Part shown: piece after piece, positions 8,017 through 16,061 of the stretch | Layout: every line of letters starts with the position of its first letter | Position numbering within the stretch: the stretch's first letter is position 1 | Origin: Alkalihalobacterium chitinilyticum | GTDB taxonomy: Bacteria; Bacillota; Bacilli; Bacillales; Bacillaceae_F | Assembly: GCF_029028005.1 (NCBI RefSeq) | Contig: NZ_JAOTPO010000026.1 | Coordinates: forward strand, 1-48,189 | Direction of reading: 5' to 3' | DNA: 48,189 bases | Program-made: the position numbers and the translations under genes | Notes under the pieces: model-generated | Told to the model about the DNA's origin: nothing | The model's database searches: none | Seen by the model: only the letters and a program-made list of their open reading frames with translations

Positions 8017-8427
8017 TTATCTAAGCCATTTCGTTACCGTTATAACAGTTCCTTCCCCTACATTCGTTTCAATCTGAAAATCATCCATTAATCGTTTCAC
8101 ACCAGGGAGACCTGCGCCTAAGCCTCCAGAAGTGGTAAAACCATCTTCCATCACTTGCCGGATATCATCTATTCCTGGTCCCTCGTCGGATGCAATAATT
8201 TTAATTCCTTGTTGAAAAGAATTTTCGCTTGTTCCTATAACTCGTTCAATGCAAATTTTTCCCTGTTGTGCATATAAATAAATATTTCGAGCAAGTTCAG
8301 ATATCGCTGTTGCAATTCTCGCTTGATCTACCGTGCCAAAACCAATTTCCTTTGCTAAGTTCCTCCCGGCTTGTCTAGCTGCAACAATCTCCCACTCACT
8401 TTTGACCTCTACACAAGATTGGGTCAT
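8017..8427 (-). CDS. rsbT: RsbT, switch serine/threonine kinase
   Basis: 136 residues (B. subtilis 133). GHKL-type kinase that phosphorylates RsbS and RsbR in the stressosome and, once released, activates RsbU. Visible motifs: ATAISELARNIYLYA (N box), ASDEGPGIDD (G1), TSGGLGAGLPGVKRLMDDF (G2). Starts 2 nt after the rsbS stop, which implies coupled translation with its antagonist. Confidence 0.96.
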   Translation of the reverse strand: MTQSCVEVKSEWEIVAARQAGRNLAKEIGFGTVDQARIATAISELARNIYLYAQQGKICIERVIGTSENSFQQGIKIIASDEGPGIDDIRQVMEDGFTTSGGLGAGLPGVKRLMDDFQIETNVGEGTVITVTKWLR

Positions 8428-8429
8428 CG

Positions 8430-8792
8430 TTACCCCTCCAATACTTGCTGCAACTTTTCCATCCCTTGCTCTAAATCGAGCGCCGTTTGGACACCACCTA
8501 ACTCAATTCCCATATCAACTAGTGTGATGGCTACAGCAGGCTGTATTCCGGTTAGCACTACTTTAGTTCCCATTAAATTAGACATATCAACGACATCACC
8601 AAGTACTTTTGCAATAAATGAGTCAATCATTTCTACGCTTGTCAGGTCAATCACAACACCCATTGAACCTTCTTTATGAATTTTATTCAGTAAGTCTTCT
8701 TGAAACTGCAGTGCCGTTTGATCATCTAATTCGATTTGAACACTGACGAGTAAATAGTCTTTCAACTTTAAAATCGGTATTCGCATACTCAT
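8430..8792 (-). CDS. rsbS: RsbS, stressosome STAS antagonist
   Basis: 120-residue STAS protein; the small core component of the stressosome that holds RsbT. The phosphorylation region [14 protein letters not shown] contains the conserved serine (Ser58 here, Ser59 in B. subtilis). An in-frame ATG two codons downstream is an alternative start. Placed between rsbR and rsbT as in other bacilli. Confidence 0.96.
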   Translation of the reverse strand: MSMRIPILKLKDYLLVSVQIELDDQTALQFQEDLLNKIHKEGSMGVVIDLTSVEMIDSFIAKVLGDVVDMSNLMGTKVVLTGIQPAVAITLVDMGIELGGVQTALDLEQGMEKLQQVLEG

Positions 8793-8818
8793 TCTTAGGC
8801 CACCTACTCCCTTACAAT

Positions 8819-9637
8819 CTATAAATCTACCAATCGTTTATTTGTCAATTCAAACGCAGTTTCGACCCCTTTTCGAAGTGTACTCTTTGTCGGAAATTGA
8901 CTTAGATCAATCCCCAAATTTACAATCGTTTGGGCAATTTCGGGCCTAATTCCAACTAGTATACATCTAGAACCAACTAAACGAACGGCTTCAGCTGCCT
9001 GAATGATATGGTGTGCCACCATCGTATCGACGACCGGTACCCCTGTTATATCAATTAAGACCACTTCCGCTCGATGCTTAATGACGCCATTTAATAGATT
9101 TTCCATTATGAGCTTCGCTCTAGCAGTATCAATCGTCCCAATAAGAGGCATGATTGAAATGTTTTCAAAAATCGGTATGAGCGGCGCCGACAGTTCTAAT
9201 AAAGATAACTTTTGTAATTCAAACGTATTTTGCCATGAACCGGAATAATTATGGATCACTTTATTAATAATCCCATCAATCCAAGTTTCAATTTCATAGA
9301 ATAATGAAACGATTCTTTTACTATCGCTTTCTCTTTCTGTTAACATCTCTAAAATAACACGACGAAACGCTTGTAATCCCTGAGTAATATATTCCAGCTG
9401 CATCCCCGCACGTACTAAACGCTCCGAGTACTGCCCAATTCGCTCAGTCGCCTCTACTTGACTCCAATGCAATGTATCAAGAATTAATTCAACAAATTCC
9501 TGGTTCGTACTATCAAACACATGTTCAGTTACATTTTTCATGTACGTTTCCTTACGAACGGCTTCAATTTCTTTAAGCCACCGTGCTTTTAAATCTGCTT
9601 TATTTTGTAAAATAATTTCAATAATATCTGGTTGCAA
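8819..9637 (-). CDS. rsbR: RsbR, stressosome sensor/co-antagonist
   Basis: 272 residues. RsbR builds the stressosome with RsbS: the N-terminal half is a divergent globin-like sensor domain and the C-terminal half is STAS, with [22 protein letters not shown] and [20 protein letters not shown] carrying the two conserved threonines phosphorylated by RsbT (GTIDT and VVDTM). The start is set at TTG 9637: GGAGG ends 8 nt before it, and the resulting N-terminus matches B. subtilis RsbR in length. The ATG at 9652 lies before that Shine-Dalgarno, has no ribosome site of its own and sits almost at the predicted transcription start. First gene of the operon. Confidence 0.93.
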   Translation of the reverse strand: MQPDIIEIILQNKADLKARWLKEIEAVRKETYMKNVTEHVFDSTNQEFVELILDTLHWSQVEATERIGQYSERLVRAGMQLEYITQGLQAFRRVILEMLTERESDSKRIVSLFYEIETWIDGIINKVIHNYSGSWQNTFELQKLSLLELSAPLIPIFENISIMPLIGTIDTARAKLIMENLLNGVIKHRAEVVLIDITGVPVVDTMVAHHIIQAAEAVRLVGSRCILVGIRPEIAQTIVNLGIDLSQFPTKSTLRKGVETAFELTNKRLVDL

Positions 9638-9660
9638 TTCCGACACCTCCATATCATTCT

Positions 9661-9689
9661 ATTATTTCATGTTCACAGAAAAGTTGCAA
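9661..9689 (-). promoter_or_regulatory. candidate SigA promoter of the rsb operon
   Basis: Reverse strand -35 TTGCAA (9684-9689), 17-nt spacer, -10 AATAAT (9661-9666). Predicted start of transcription near 9654, leaving a short leader that contains only the GGAGG used by the TTG start of rsbR. Confidence 0.55.
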
Positions 9690-9702
9690 AAGATGTACTT
9701 GG

Positions 9703-9865
9703 TAGAAAGGCGGAAGTGCCCGGTTAGCGACGTAGGGACTGGAGCCCTCCGTATGAGATAAAGGAAACACGATGAGTGCAACGAGTCGATGTTGACTTAT
9801 CGTAAGGAGGAGAGCGAAGTCCACTAGGCGCTGGGCACTGCAGCTAGACAATAGAAAGGCGGAAG
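9703..9865 (+). repeat. structured intergenic repeat, copy A
   Basis: A GC-richer block than its surroundings, bounded by two direct copies of TAGAAAGGCGGAAG (9703-9716 and 9852-9865). Ends can pair (AGTGCCC at 9714-9720 with GGGCACT at 9833-9839). An internal 7-bp stem is formed by 9769-9775 and 9797-9803. The core 9737-9849 shares blocks with the diverged copy at 27558-27671. It has no credible coding potential; strand is arbitrary. Confidence 0.6.
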
Positions 9866-9961
9866 GTAAACTGCTTAGTGGTGACACAAGAATGAAACGC
9901 ATATCCGAGTCAAGCCTAGAATTGGTATTGTAACCAAGGAAATGGCCTTGTCCCACTTTTA

Positions 9962-10141
9962 GCGGACTGAGAGGCCCCTATTTGAACCAAACGGCCATGT
10001 TAGAGCATTTCGCGGACTGAGAGGCTCTTATTTGCATCAAATTAAAGAAAATTACCTTTAAAATTGGTATATAAGGGCTTCTGAGTCCTCTAAAATTAAT
10101 AAAGAGCAACTTTTAACTGGAATAAGGGCCTGTGAGTCCCC
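9962..10141. repeat. cluster of four about 28-bp repeats, two in each orientation
   Basis: Forward copies at 9962-9991 and 10012-10041 (core GCGGACTGAGAGGCYCYTATTTG). Reverse copies at 10061-10089 and 10115-10141 (core on the reverse strand GGACTCA-AGGCCCTTAT, with slight differences). The two pairs face each other, so the transcript of this stretch could fold into long hairpins. Lies between the mazF terminator and the rsb promoter. Confidence 0.7.
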
Positions 10142-10400
10142 TAATTTAATTCCCTTGTTAATCTCAATACAACAAAATCCCACATATGGTAAAAAATATA
10201 TGAAGTTAGATGAACAAAGCAACCCATACAGCCAACACGGCAGACATCGATTAAACAGATAGTAAAAATCCCAATGCCCTCGCCTGTTTATACACCCACC
10301 ACCCGTAGACCACAAAAACAACGTGTGAATTCACACTTCACACGCCCAATTAATACTTATATATATCCACAACTCACACAGCCACTCCATCTCAGAAAAA
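10142..10400. other. non-coding AT-rich gap
   Basis: Between the short repeats and the mazF terminator I see no gene with a ribosome site. A weak open frame on the reverse strand (10058-10321) has cysteine- and tryptophan-rich low-quality translation and runs across the repeats, so it is not called. Confidence 0.5.
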
Positions 10401-10442
10401 AATAAAAAAGCTACCTCATCTTTTTAGGAGAAGTAACTTTTT
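10401..10442 (-). terminator. terminator after mazF/ndoA
   Basis: Reverse strand AAGTTACTTC ... GAGGTAGCTTTTTT hairpin (with G-U pairs) followed by a U-rich tract; separates mazEF from the rsb operon. Confidence 0.65.
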
Positions 10443-10467
10443 CAGCATTTACTGTAAACTTAAAAAA

Positions 10468-10818
10468 TTAAAAATTAATAAGACCTAAACTAATTTGAAG
10501 CGCATCATCCACGCGACTCATCATGTCGTCGTCCAAATGTGTGATTTTGTCAGTTAGTCGTTGTTTATCAATCGTCCTAATTTGTTCTAACAAGATCACC
10601 GAATCTCGGTCAAATCCATAACGCTTAGCGTTAATCTCTACATGAGTCGGTAACTTTGCTTTTTGAATTTGGGCTGTTATCGCCGCGACGATGACAGTTG
10701 GACTAAACCGATTCCCGATATCGTTTTGAATGATGAGAACAGGCCTAACTCCACCTTGCTCTGAACCAACAACAGGAGATAGGTCAGCAAAGTAAACATC
10801 GCCACGTTTTACAATCAA
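10468..10818 (-). CDS. ndoA: EndoA/MazF endoribonuclease toxin
   Basis: 116 residues, the usual length of Bacillus EndoA (MazF, 116). This is a sequence-specific mRNA interferase that cleaves single-stranded RNA (UACAU in B. subtilis). The family starts [31 protein letters not shown] and the later [20 protein letters not shown] are intact, so it should be active. It begins 3 nt after the antitoxin stop. Unlike B. subtilis, where mazEF reads into rsbR, here a terminator and about 0.8 kb of repeats follow. Confidence 0.97.
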   Translation of the reverse strand: MIVKRGDVYFADLSPVVGSEQGGVRPVLIIQNDIGNRFSPTVIVAAITAQIQKAKLPTHVEINAKRYGFDRDSVILLEQIRTIDKQRLTDKITHLDDDMMSRVDDALQISLGLINF

Positions 10819-10821
10819 CAG

Positions 10822-11106
10822 CTACACCCCACTAACTAAGCGATCTAGGGTGTGCTCTGCTTCCTCCTCAGCAAGAAAGGCTTCTGATGCAATGTTTAAA
10901 TTGATCTTTGCCATTTCCATATAACCCTGCTGCATCGACTCACGAATTTGACGTCTTTTTCGTTCTCGAAGATACATCTTTGTAGCTTGGGAGATAAATT
11001 CACTCCGGTTAACATTTTCCTGTTTAACTACCCCATCTACTTCGTTTAAAAGGTTCTGCGGCAAACTAATCATAATTCGCTTTGTGGCTTGTTCAGACAC
11101 AAACAT
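10822..11106 (-). CDS. ndoAI: EndoAI/MazE antitoxin
   Basis: 94 residues, ribbon-helix-helix N-terminal domain (RIMISLPQNLLNEVDGVV..NRSEFISQATKMYLRER) with an acidic C-terminal tail that in the family wraps the toxin dimer. First gene of the mazEF pair with its own promoter 40 nt upstream. The ATG at 11106 follows a GGGGGTG site; GTG at 11100 is an alternative. Confidence 0.95.
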   Translation of the reverse strand: MFVSEQATKRIMISLPQNLLNEVDGVVKQENVNRSEFISQATKMYLRERKRRQIRESMQQGYMEMAKINLNIASEAFLAEEEAEHTLDRLVSGV

Positions 11107-11148
11107 ACACCCCCAACGTACGGTACGACCTATTTACATTCCGTTATA

Positions 11149-11177
11149 ATAATAGCACTCTCTAGGCTGAATTGCAA
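11149..11177 (-). promoter_or_regulatory. SigA promoter of mazEF
   Basis: Reverse strand -35 TTGCAA (11172-11177), 17-nt spacer, -10 TATTAT (11149-11154), 43 nt before the antitoxin start. Confidence 0.7.
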
Positions 11178-11216
11178 AGTCGTTCTTCATTATTTTTTTA
11201 GTTAATATTTTTTTCA

Positions 11217-12395
11217 TTACAGTACTAATTTGTTTTTTACAGCATATACCTCGCCGTTCTTGATATAAACTCTTGGGATTCTCGGACCAATCATACAAGG
11301 AATTTCATAATTAATCGTTGATAATCGTTTAGCAATATCGTCAACAGAAATCATTTGATCTCCTTGCGCACCGATTAATGTTACCTTTGAACCTACCGGA
11401 ATTTCGTAAGGTAATTTTACCATACATTGATCCATACATATCCTGCCAACAAATGGAACATACTGTCCGTCTACTAATACTTTTCCATTTTGTGAAGAGT
11501 GATAGCGGAACCAACCATCTGCATAACCGATAGGAATTGTACCTATCCATTCCCACTCTTTGGTTTTATATGTTGCACCATAACTGATTCCTTCTTCAGG
11601 TGGAACATGTTTAACTTGTATGAGCTTGGAATGTAGAGTAAATGCTTCTTTGAGTTGAACAGGCAGTTTATCTTTTATTTCCATTGAAGGGGTAAGGCCG
11701 TACATCGAAATCCCTAGGCGAAACATATTAAATGCTTTCTCAGGGTGCATTAAACCTGTTGCACTGTTGCCACAATGAATAATCGAAATGTCCACTTTCC
11801 ACTCTTCTAACAAGCTTATTAGTTGTGTAAATCGTTCGTGTTGCTTATTAAAATAAACATCACACAGTTCATCAGCAGTAGCAAAATGAGTGTATATTCC
11901 TTCTATCTCAAAGCGTTGATCTTCTTGGATAAGCTCAATTACAGCTTTTCCCTCTTTTTCTTCTCTTATACCAATTCTCGCCATCCCTGTATCGAATTTC
12001 ACATGAATTTTTATACACTTATCACCACGATAGACTGTTTTGGCTCTTTCTAACCATTCAGCTGAGAAGACCGTGATAGTAATATCATGCTTGGCTGCTA
12101 CTTCTAAATCCTCAGGACGAATAGCACCTAGGACTAATATAGGTGCTTTAATATCGGCATGGCGTAATTGAATCGCTTCATCTAAAACCGCAACGGCTAA
12201 GTAAGAAGCACCGGCTTCCAGTGCTGCTTCAGCTACAGGAACTGCACCATGACCATAACCGTCTGCCTTTACAACTGCCATAATATCCATTTTATGTTGA
12301 AAACTCGCTTTAATATTCCGAACATTTTCTTTTATACAATCAAGGTTAACTTCAACCCATGTATCACGATAAAAAGAGTCATTCCAACGTTGCAA
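11217..12395 (-). CDS. alr: alanine racemase
   Basis: 392 residues. PLP-dependent interconversion of L- and D-alanine for peptidoglycan and teichoic acid D-alanylation. The PLP lysine is Lys43 in AVVKADGYGHG; the second catalytic residue is Tyr272 in ISYGATY; the C-terminal beta domain carries VGRICMDQCMV. The start is set at TTG 12395, which has GGTGGAG 6 nt upstream; a GTG at 12407 overlaps that site. Family N-terminus (FYRDTW) lies right after. In Bacillus alr sits just upstream of mazEF, as here. Confidence 0.96.
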   Translation of the reverse strand: MQRWNDSFYRDTWVEVNLDCIKENVRNIKASFQHKMDIMAVVKADGYGHGAVPVAEAALEAGASYLAVAVLDEAIQLRHADIKAPILVLGAIRPEDLEVAAKHDITITVFSAEWLERAKTVYRGDKCIKIHVKFDTGMARIGIREEKEGKAVIELIQEDQRFEIEGIYTHFATADELCDVYFNKQHERFTQLISLLEEWKVDISIIHCGNSATGLMHPEKAFNMFRLGISMYGLTPSMEIKDKLPVQLKEAFTLHSKLIQVKHVPPEEGISYGATYKTKEWEWIGTIPIGYADGWFRYHSSQNGKVLVDGQYVPFVGRICMDQCMVKLPYEIPVGSKVTLIGAQGDQMISVDDIAKRLSTINYEIPCMIGPRIPRVYIKNGEVYAVKNKLVL

Positions 12396-12489
12396 AGCGC
12401 TCTCCACCTTCCAAAATGCAGCTATTTCTCTTTATTGTGATTATCGTTTTCTTTGTACTAACTGTCAACAATTCTAAAGTCGTATTCAT

Positions 12490-12596
12490 AAAAAGAAAGA
12501 GGCTGACTATTCGTATCTAAGCCTCGTCTGTACAGTATAATTGGTTTTCATTATATCAAGTACAAATGTTGGCAAAGTTACTTAGATCAGCCTCCA
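12490..12596 (-). terminator. long branched terminator after ydcC
   Basis: Reverse strand outer arms GGAGGCTGATCTAAG / CTTAGATACGAATAGTCAGCCTC followed by TTTCTTTTT, with an inner nested stem (TGTAC..ATAAT / ATTAT..GTAC). About 105 nt, unusually long. Confidence 0.65.
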
Positions 12597-12610
12597 ACCT
12601 ATTTATTCAG

Positions 12611-13627
12611 TTATTTTTCCAATGTCCCGTAAACCGAACGAGCAATAGACATCATTTCTTCAGCCTCTAGGTCGTTCGATGCTAGGTAGAAGTCCACTCC
12701 TTGATACGTCCACATAAGTGAACCATTGGACATGACACCAACAGTAAATCCTAAGTCTACTGGATCACCAGAACTTACATTCATCGGTGTACTCGCTGGA
12801 ACAACACGGCTCTTTTCTTGGATTAAAGTAAAGTTATTTTCTCCAGAATACGTAAGAACGACTTTTTCACCGTCTTCAGTTCGAACCGTTTCTGAATTTG
12901 TTAATGCAGTACCTTGTGGTTCATACATCGGATAAAGTACAGTCAATGGCGACGCCTCTTCTGCTAACGTCGGCACTTCTTGCCCCATCTGTGCAGCTGT
13001 CATGTTACGTTCCATATCAAAATCATCTTCATTGAAGCTAGGATTCATTGAAAACGAACTGAACGTCACTTGCACAAGTGGCTGTAGGTCGGTATTCATG
13101 ATCTTTACAGATGCAGGTGTAAGATCTTTCTTGTTCAGCATAATTTCTTGACTGTTTAAGTTTTTGTTTTGATAATTTGTTTTCGTTTGAAACACATAGT
13201 GATCTTCAGTTGCTTGGAATGTACGATCCGGGTCGTTTAAAATATCAGCAATTAAAGATTCGTATAAGTAGACTTGGCTGTTGTTTTTTGGCCAGTCACT
13301 TTGAAAACGGAAGCTCTTATTTAAAGCTGGTGTTAAAACGAACACCCCGTCATCGTTACGAAGAATGATTTGACTTTGGTTCTTCTCATCATTCTTTAAC
13401 GCTACACGATAATGATTTTCTACCTGATGCCATACTTCAACATCATACTGCTGCGGTTCTTTTCCTGTTTGTAATACCATGGTAGCATCTGTCTTATAGC
13501 CGGTCATTTCGCTAAGCTTTTGATCTAATCCTTCAATAATGTCCTCCTGCGTTTTTTCACCGCAACCCGCTAATACAAGAGTGAGAATGACGCTGACGAA
13601 CAATGCAACTAGTCCTTTCCTTCTCAC
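12611..13627 (-). CDS. ydcC: YdcC-like sporulation lipoprotein (LolA-like fold)
   Basis: 338 residues. The N-terminus is a lipoprotein signal peptide (hydrophobic stretch then LVLAGC, Cys22), so it is anchored outside the membrane. The body resembles the B. subtilis YdcC / LolA-RseB-like fold family (ELSEMTGYKTDATMVLQTG; later DLQPLVQVTFSSFSMNPSF). In B. subtilis the gene is transcribed in the mother cell by SigE and lies between acpS and alr, as here. GTG start at 13627 with GGGGTG 8 nt upstream. Exact function is unknown. Confidence 0.88.
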   Translation of the reverse strand: MRRKGLVALFVSVILTLVLAGCGEKTQEDIIEGLDQKLSEMTGYKTDATMVLQTGKEPQQYDVEVWHQVENHYRVALKNDEKNQSQIILRNDDGVFVLTPALNKSFRFQSDWPKNNSQVYLYESLIADILNDPDRTFQATEDHYVFQTKTNYQNKNLNSQEIMLNKKDLTPASVKIMNTDLQPLVQVTFSSFSMNPSFNEDDFDMERNMTAAQMGQEVPTLAEEASPLTVLYPMYEPQGTALTNSETVRTEDGEKVVLTYSGENNFTLIQEKSRVVPASTPMNVSSGDPVDLGFTVGVMSNGSLMWTYQGVDFYLASNDLEAEEMMSIARSVYGTLEK

Positions 13628-14006
13628 TACAGTTCACCCCTTCGTCTCATATTTCACGACAAAAGAAAGACATCAGTTATACGTTTCAAGTAATTGTCTT
13701 ACGAGCAAAGGAAGAAATGCGTGCCTATCATTTAATTTGTAATGTCACGGATCTGAAGTCAAAGCAATAGCCGACAGAAGATATCCCTCAGAAACTCCTA
13801 GCTAAGAAGTTTATCAATGATGACATTGTAAAAGAAGTCCGAGTTCTTTTCATTTCTATCGCTTATCACAAACCCCGTGTTAGACATTTATAATTAATAG
13901 CGCACGTCCTAACACTCCAAGACTATGAGTCAATTACTCTTGTTGTAAACTGGCTTTCTCCTAACCGCACTATCACTATATGAGACAAACTCACACAATA
14001 TGCAGA
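13628..14006. other. intergenic region between ydcC and acpS, nothing recognised
   Basis: 379 bp with stops in all frames at short intervals, no ribosome-site/start pair, no clear hairpin. It should hold the ydcC promoter, but I could not pick a convincing SigE match. Confidence 0.4.
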
Positions 14007-14369
14007 CTAGCTTGACAAGCTTTCAATAATTACTTGAGCAACTGCAAATTCTTTTGAGTGAGAGATGGATAAATGTACTGTTTCATCGCCTTTCCAAATT
14101 AGCTTCGGTTTCCCAGTTTGTACATCATTAACAACCTCAACATCCTGCCAGCCAACTTCTTTGGAAATACCAGTACCTAGCGCTTTAACGAATGCTTCCT
14201 TAGCAGCAAAACGCCCTGCCACAAATTCAATTTGCCGATGTTTTGAGAGGGTGTTGAATTTTTTTCTTTCATTTGGTGTTAAAATTCGCAAGACAAATTT
14301 TTCTGTTCGCTCCATCGCCTTTTGAATTCTTCCAATTTCTACAATATCAATTCCTGTTCCTTTTATCAT
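14007..14369 (-). CDS. acpS: holo-[acyl-carrier-protein] synthase
   Basis: 120 residues (B. subtilis AcpS 121). Transfers the 4'-phosphopantetheine arm of CoA to apo-ACP. Magnesium-binding motifs [10 protein letters not shown] (Asp8) and [13 protein letters not shown] are intact. ATG start with AAGGAG upstream. Single gene, divergent from the rhomboid gene. Confidence 0.97.
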   Translation of the reverse strand: MIKGTGIDIVEIGRIQKAMERTEKFVLRILTPNERKKFNTLSKHRQIEFVAGRFAAKEAFVKALGTGISKEVGWQDVEVVNDVQTGKPKLIWKGDETVHLSISHSKEFAVAQVIIESLSS

Positions 14370-14550
14370 TGATTTGTTCTCCTTCGTTTTGTACCACCAT
14401 TATTCCCTACTCTTGTTAAGGTTCAAACTTATCTATATTTAACATACCAATTTGAAGTAGTGATATTCTCAACTTGCAATCATAAACTTATCATAACCTG
14501 TTCATTTCATGGTAGTATGGAAGAGAAATGAAGTAAAAAGGTGGTTTTCT

Positions 14551-15297
14551 ATGTTTATACGAAATGAAAGCTTTTACTCTTTCCGACGTAATTATCCTGT
14601 CATTACAGTTATTGTAGCTATTCACCTTATTCTTTTTGTTTGGATGAACTTTCTGCCTTTTGGTTATCTCGTTCGTAATATTGGGATCGGTTTTAATCCA
14701 GCCGTTGCACAAGGTGAATACTGGCGTCTCATTACACCTATCTTTATGCATTTAGGCGTAGGTCACGTCCTATTTAATTCATTCTCACTCGTTTTATTCG
14801 GCCCGGCACTAGAAAAGATGCTTGGTAAAGTTAAATTTATTTCAATCTATCTATTAGCAGGAATTATTGCAAACATTGCTACTTTTTATTTAGGCGGTCT
14901 TTCATATCCGCCACATTTAGGGGCTTCGGGAGCCATCTTTGGTTTATTCGGTGTATATCTTTACATGGTTTTAAACAGAAAAGATTTAATTGATCAAGCC
15001 AATTCACAAGTCGTTATGACGATTTTGATTATTGGTCTCGTTATGACGTTCGTAAACACCAATATTAATATTCTAGCCCATTTATTCGGTTTAATAGGAG
15101 GCGCAGCACTTGCACCTATTTTCCTGGCCAATGCACGACCTTTTTATGCGTATCGCCACGTTCATGATCCAGACGAAGTATCTTTCAATCCAAACCGTTG
15201 GCGTAAACGCCGTTTGAACGGTGCAACCTTCCAAAAGGCACTTTGGATTGGGTTTGGTATACTAGTAGTCATCGGTATTTTAATTCGCTTTTTTTAA
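14551..15297 (+). CDS. ydcA: rhomboid family intramembrane serine protease
   Basis: 248 residues with six or seven membrane segments. Catalytic Ser126 in GASGAIFGL and His177 in NILAHLFGLIGG form the rhomboid dyad; Asn76 in HVLFNSFSL is the oxyanion-type residue. A soluble tail of about 45 residues (HDPDEVSFNPNRWRKRR) precedes a final hydrophobic segment. The start at 14551 follows AAAGGTGG; upstream in-frame codons lack a site. YdcA sits next to acpS in B. subtilis too; its substrate is unknown. Confidence 0.93.
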   Translation: MFIRNESFYSFRRNYPVITVIVAIHLILFVWMNFLPFGYLVRNIGIGFNPAVAQGEYWRLITPIFMHLGVGHVLFNSFSLVLFGPALEKMLGKVKFISIYLLAGIIANIATFYLGGLSYPPHLGASGAIFGLFGVYLYMVLNRKDLIDQANSQVVMTILIIGLVMTFVNTNINILAHLFGLIGGAALAPIFLANARPFYAYRHVHDPDEVSFNPNRWRKRRLNGATFQKALWIGFGILVVIGILIRFF

Positions 15298-15328
15298 GCA
15301 GATATGACGAAATAACAGAACTATAAGG

Positions 15329-15363
15329 GAAAAGGGCTGACTTAAAAAAGTCAGCTCTTTTTC
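15329..15363 (+). terminator. terminator after the rhomboid gene
   Basis: GGGCTGACTT AAAAA AGTCAGCTC followed by TTTTTCC; about 10 bp stem. Confidence 0.85.
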
Positions 15364-15434
15364 CTTATTATTTAAAATATCGATCCATTCTTCTTCCATA
15401 TAAAGACCATTTTCCTTACATTTCTTCTTTGGTT

Positions 15435-15461
15435 TGTCCTTCATCCGTTTTATGAAGGACA
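15435..15461. repeat. perfect 10-bp inverted repeat
   Basis: TGTCCTTCAT (15435-15444), 7-nt loop, ATGAAGGACA (15452-15461). No U-tract follows on either strand, so it is not a typical terminator. A further half-like copy (TGTCCTTC, 15486-15493) lies 25 nt on. Function unknown. Confidence 0.6.
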
Positions 15462-15511
15462 CTTCCCTGCAGTTCTTCCATGTTATGTCCTTCAGCAATT
15501 CAACCATTTTA

Positions 15512-15549
15512 AAACAAAAAAAATAAAAATGGGCACCTTAGCACTCATT
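15512..15549 (-). terminator. terminator after the 15551-16045 gene
   Basis: Reverse strand AAAAATGAGTGC / GTGCCCATTTTT hairpin with one mismatch and G-U pairs, then TATTTTTTTT. Confidence 0.65.
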
Positions 15550-15550
15550 T

Positions 15551-16045
15551 TTATTTCCGGTCATATAACTTATATACATTTCCATCTACCAAAGAGTAAA
15601 TGCTGATGTAGAGTAAACCTGTTGTCCCTTTTTTCACTAAGTATTTTTTCACCTGGTTACAGATCACCTCTGCCTCTTGTTGATTTGTTTCCATAAGGAA
15701 TACAGTAGCTCGCATACCATTATCATTCGCTAATTTGTTCATAATAACGAGCTGATCATTTATGAAATGAGAACTTCCACCTTCATTATAGGATAGCCCT
15801 TTTAATAATGTGTCTGTTGTTTTAGCCAAGACCGTGTAATAATCTGTTGATCTTGAAAAATGATCGATATTTACTTTTTTCCAGTGTTCTGCGATTAGCA
15901 ATAGAACGTGATAGGCATTTCTATCCTGTTCACCAATGTTGAAATAACCTTCTATTACGTTATTAACAATAGATTGTAATTCAATGCTTAGATTTTCTTG
16001 AACTAAGAGATTTGATTTTTGAAAACCAATATGACTTCTAGACAT
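15551..16045 (-). CDS. uncharacterised protein, Fur-linked, paired with DUF2325 gene
   Basis: 164 residues, not recognised. Soluble, mixed alpha/beta composition, no signal peptide, no membrane segment, one cysteine. Visible segments: amphipathic helix region IELQSIVNNVIEGYFNI, a histidine/aromatic-rich middle (EHWKKVNIDHFSRSTDYYTVL), and a C-terminus ending in a likely beta-strand pair (LLYISIYSLVDGNVYKLYDRK). Start at 16045 with GAAGGTG upstream; the frame stays open further upstream, but that part overlaps the DUF2325 gene out of frame. It begins 16 nt after the DUF2325 stop, so the two form a transcription unit behind a Fur-box-like site and probably act together in iron limitation (inference). 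Confidence 0.75.
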   Translation of the reverse strand: MSRSHIGFQKSNLLVQENLSIELQSIVNNVIEGYFNIGEQDRNAYHVLLLIAEHWKKVNIDHFSRSTDYYTVLAKTTDTLLKGLSYNEGGSSHFINDQLVIMNKLANDNGMRATVFLMETNQQEAEVICNQVKKYLVKKGTTGLLYISIYSLVDGNVYKLYDRK

Positions 16046-16061
16046 TTGTTGCACCTTCGTT

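Noticed and set aside
9654-9956. Open frame through the repeat block on the reverse strand
   Set aside because: Lies within repeat copy A, lacks a Shine-Dalgarno and has no protein-like pattern; it also overlaps the rsb promoter.
15280-15507. 75-codon frame on the reverse strand between the rhomboid and Fur-linked genes
   Set aside because: No ribosome site at its start or inner ATG, it spans an inverted repeat and a terminator, and runs into the rhomboid gene.
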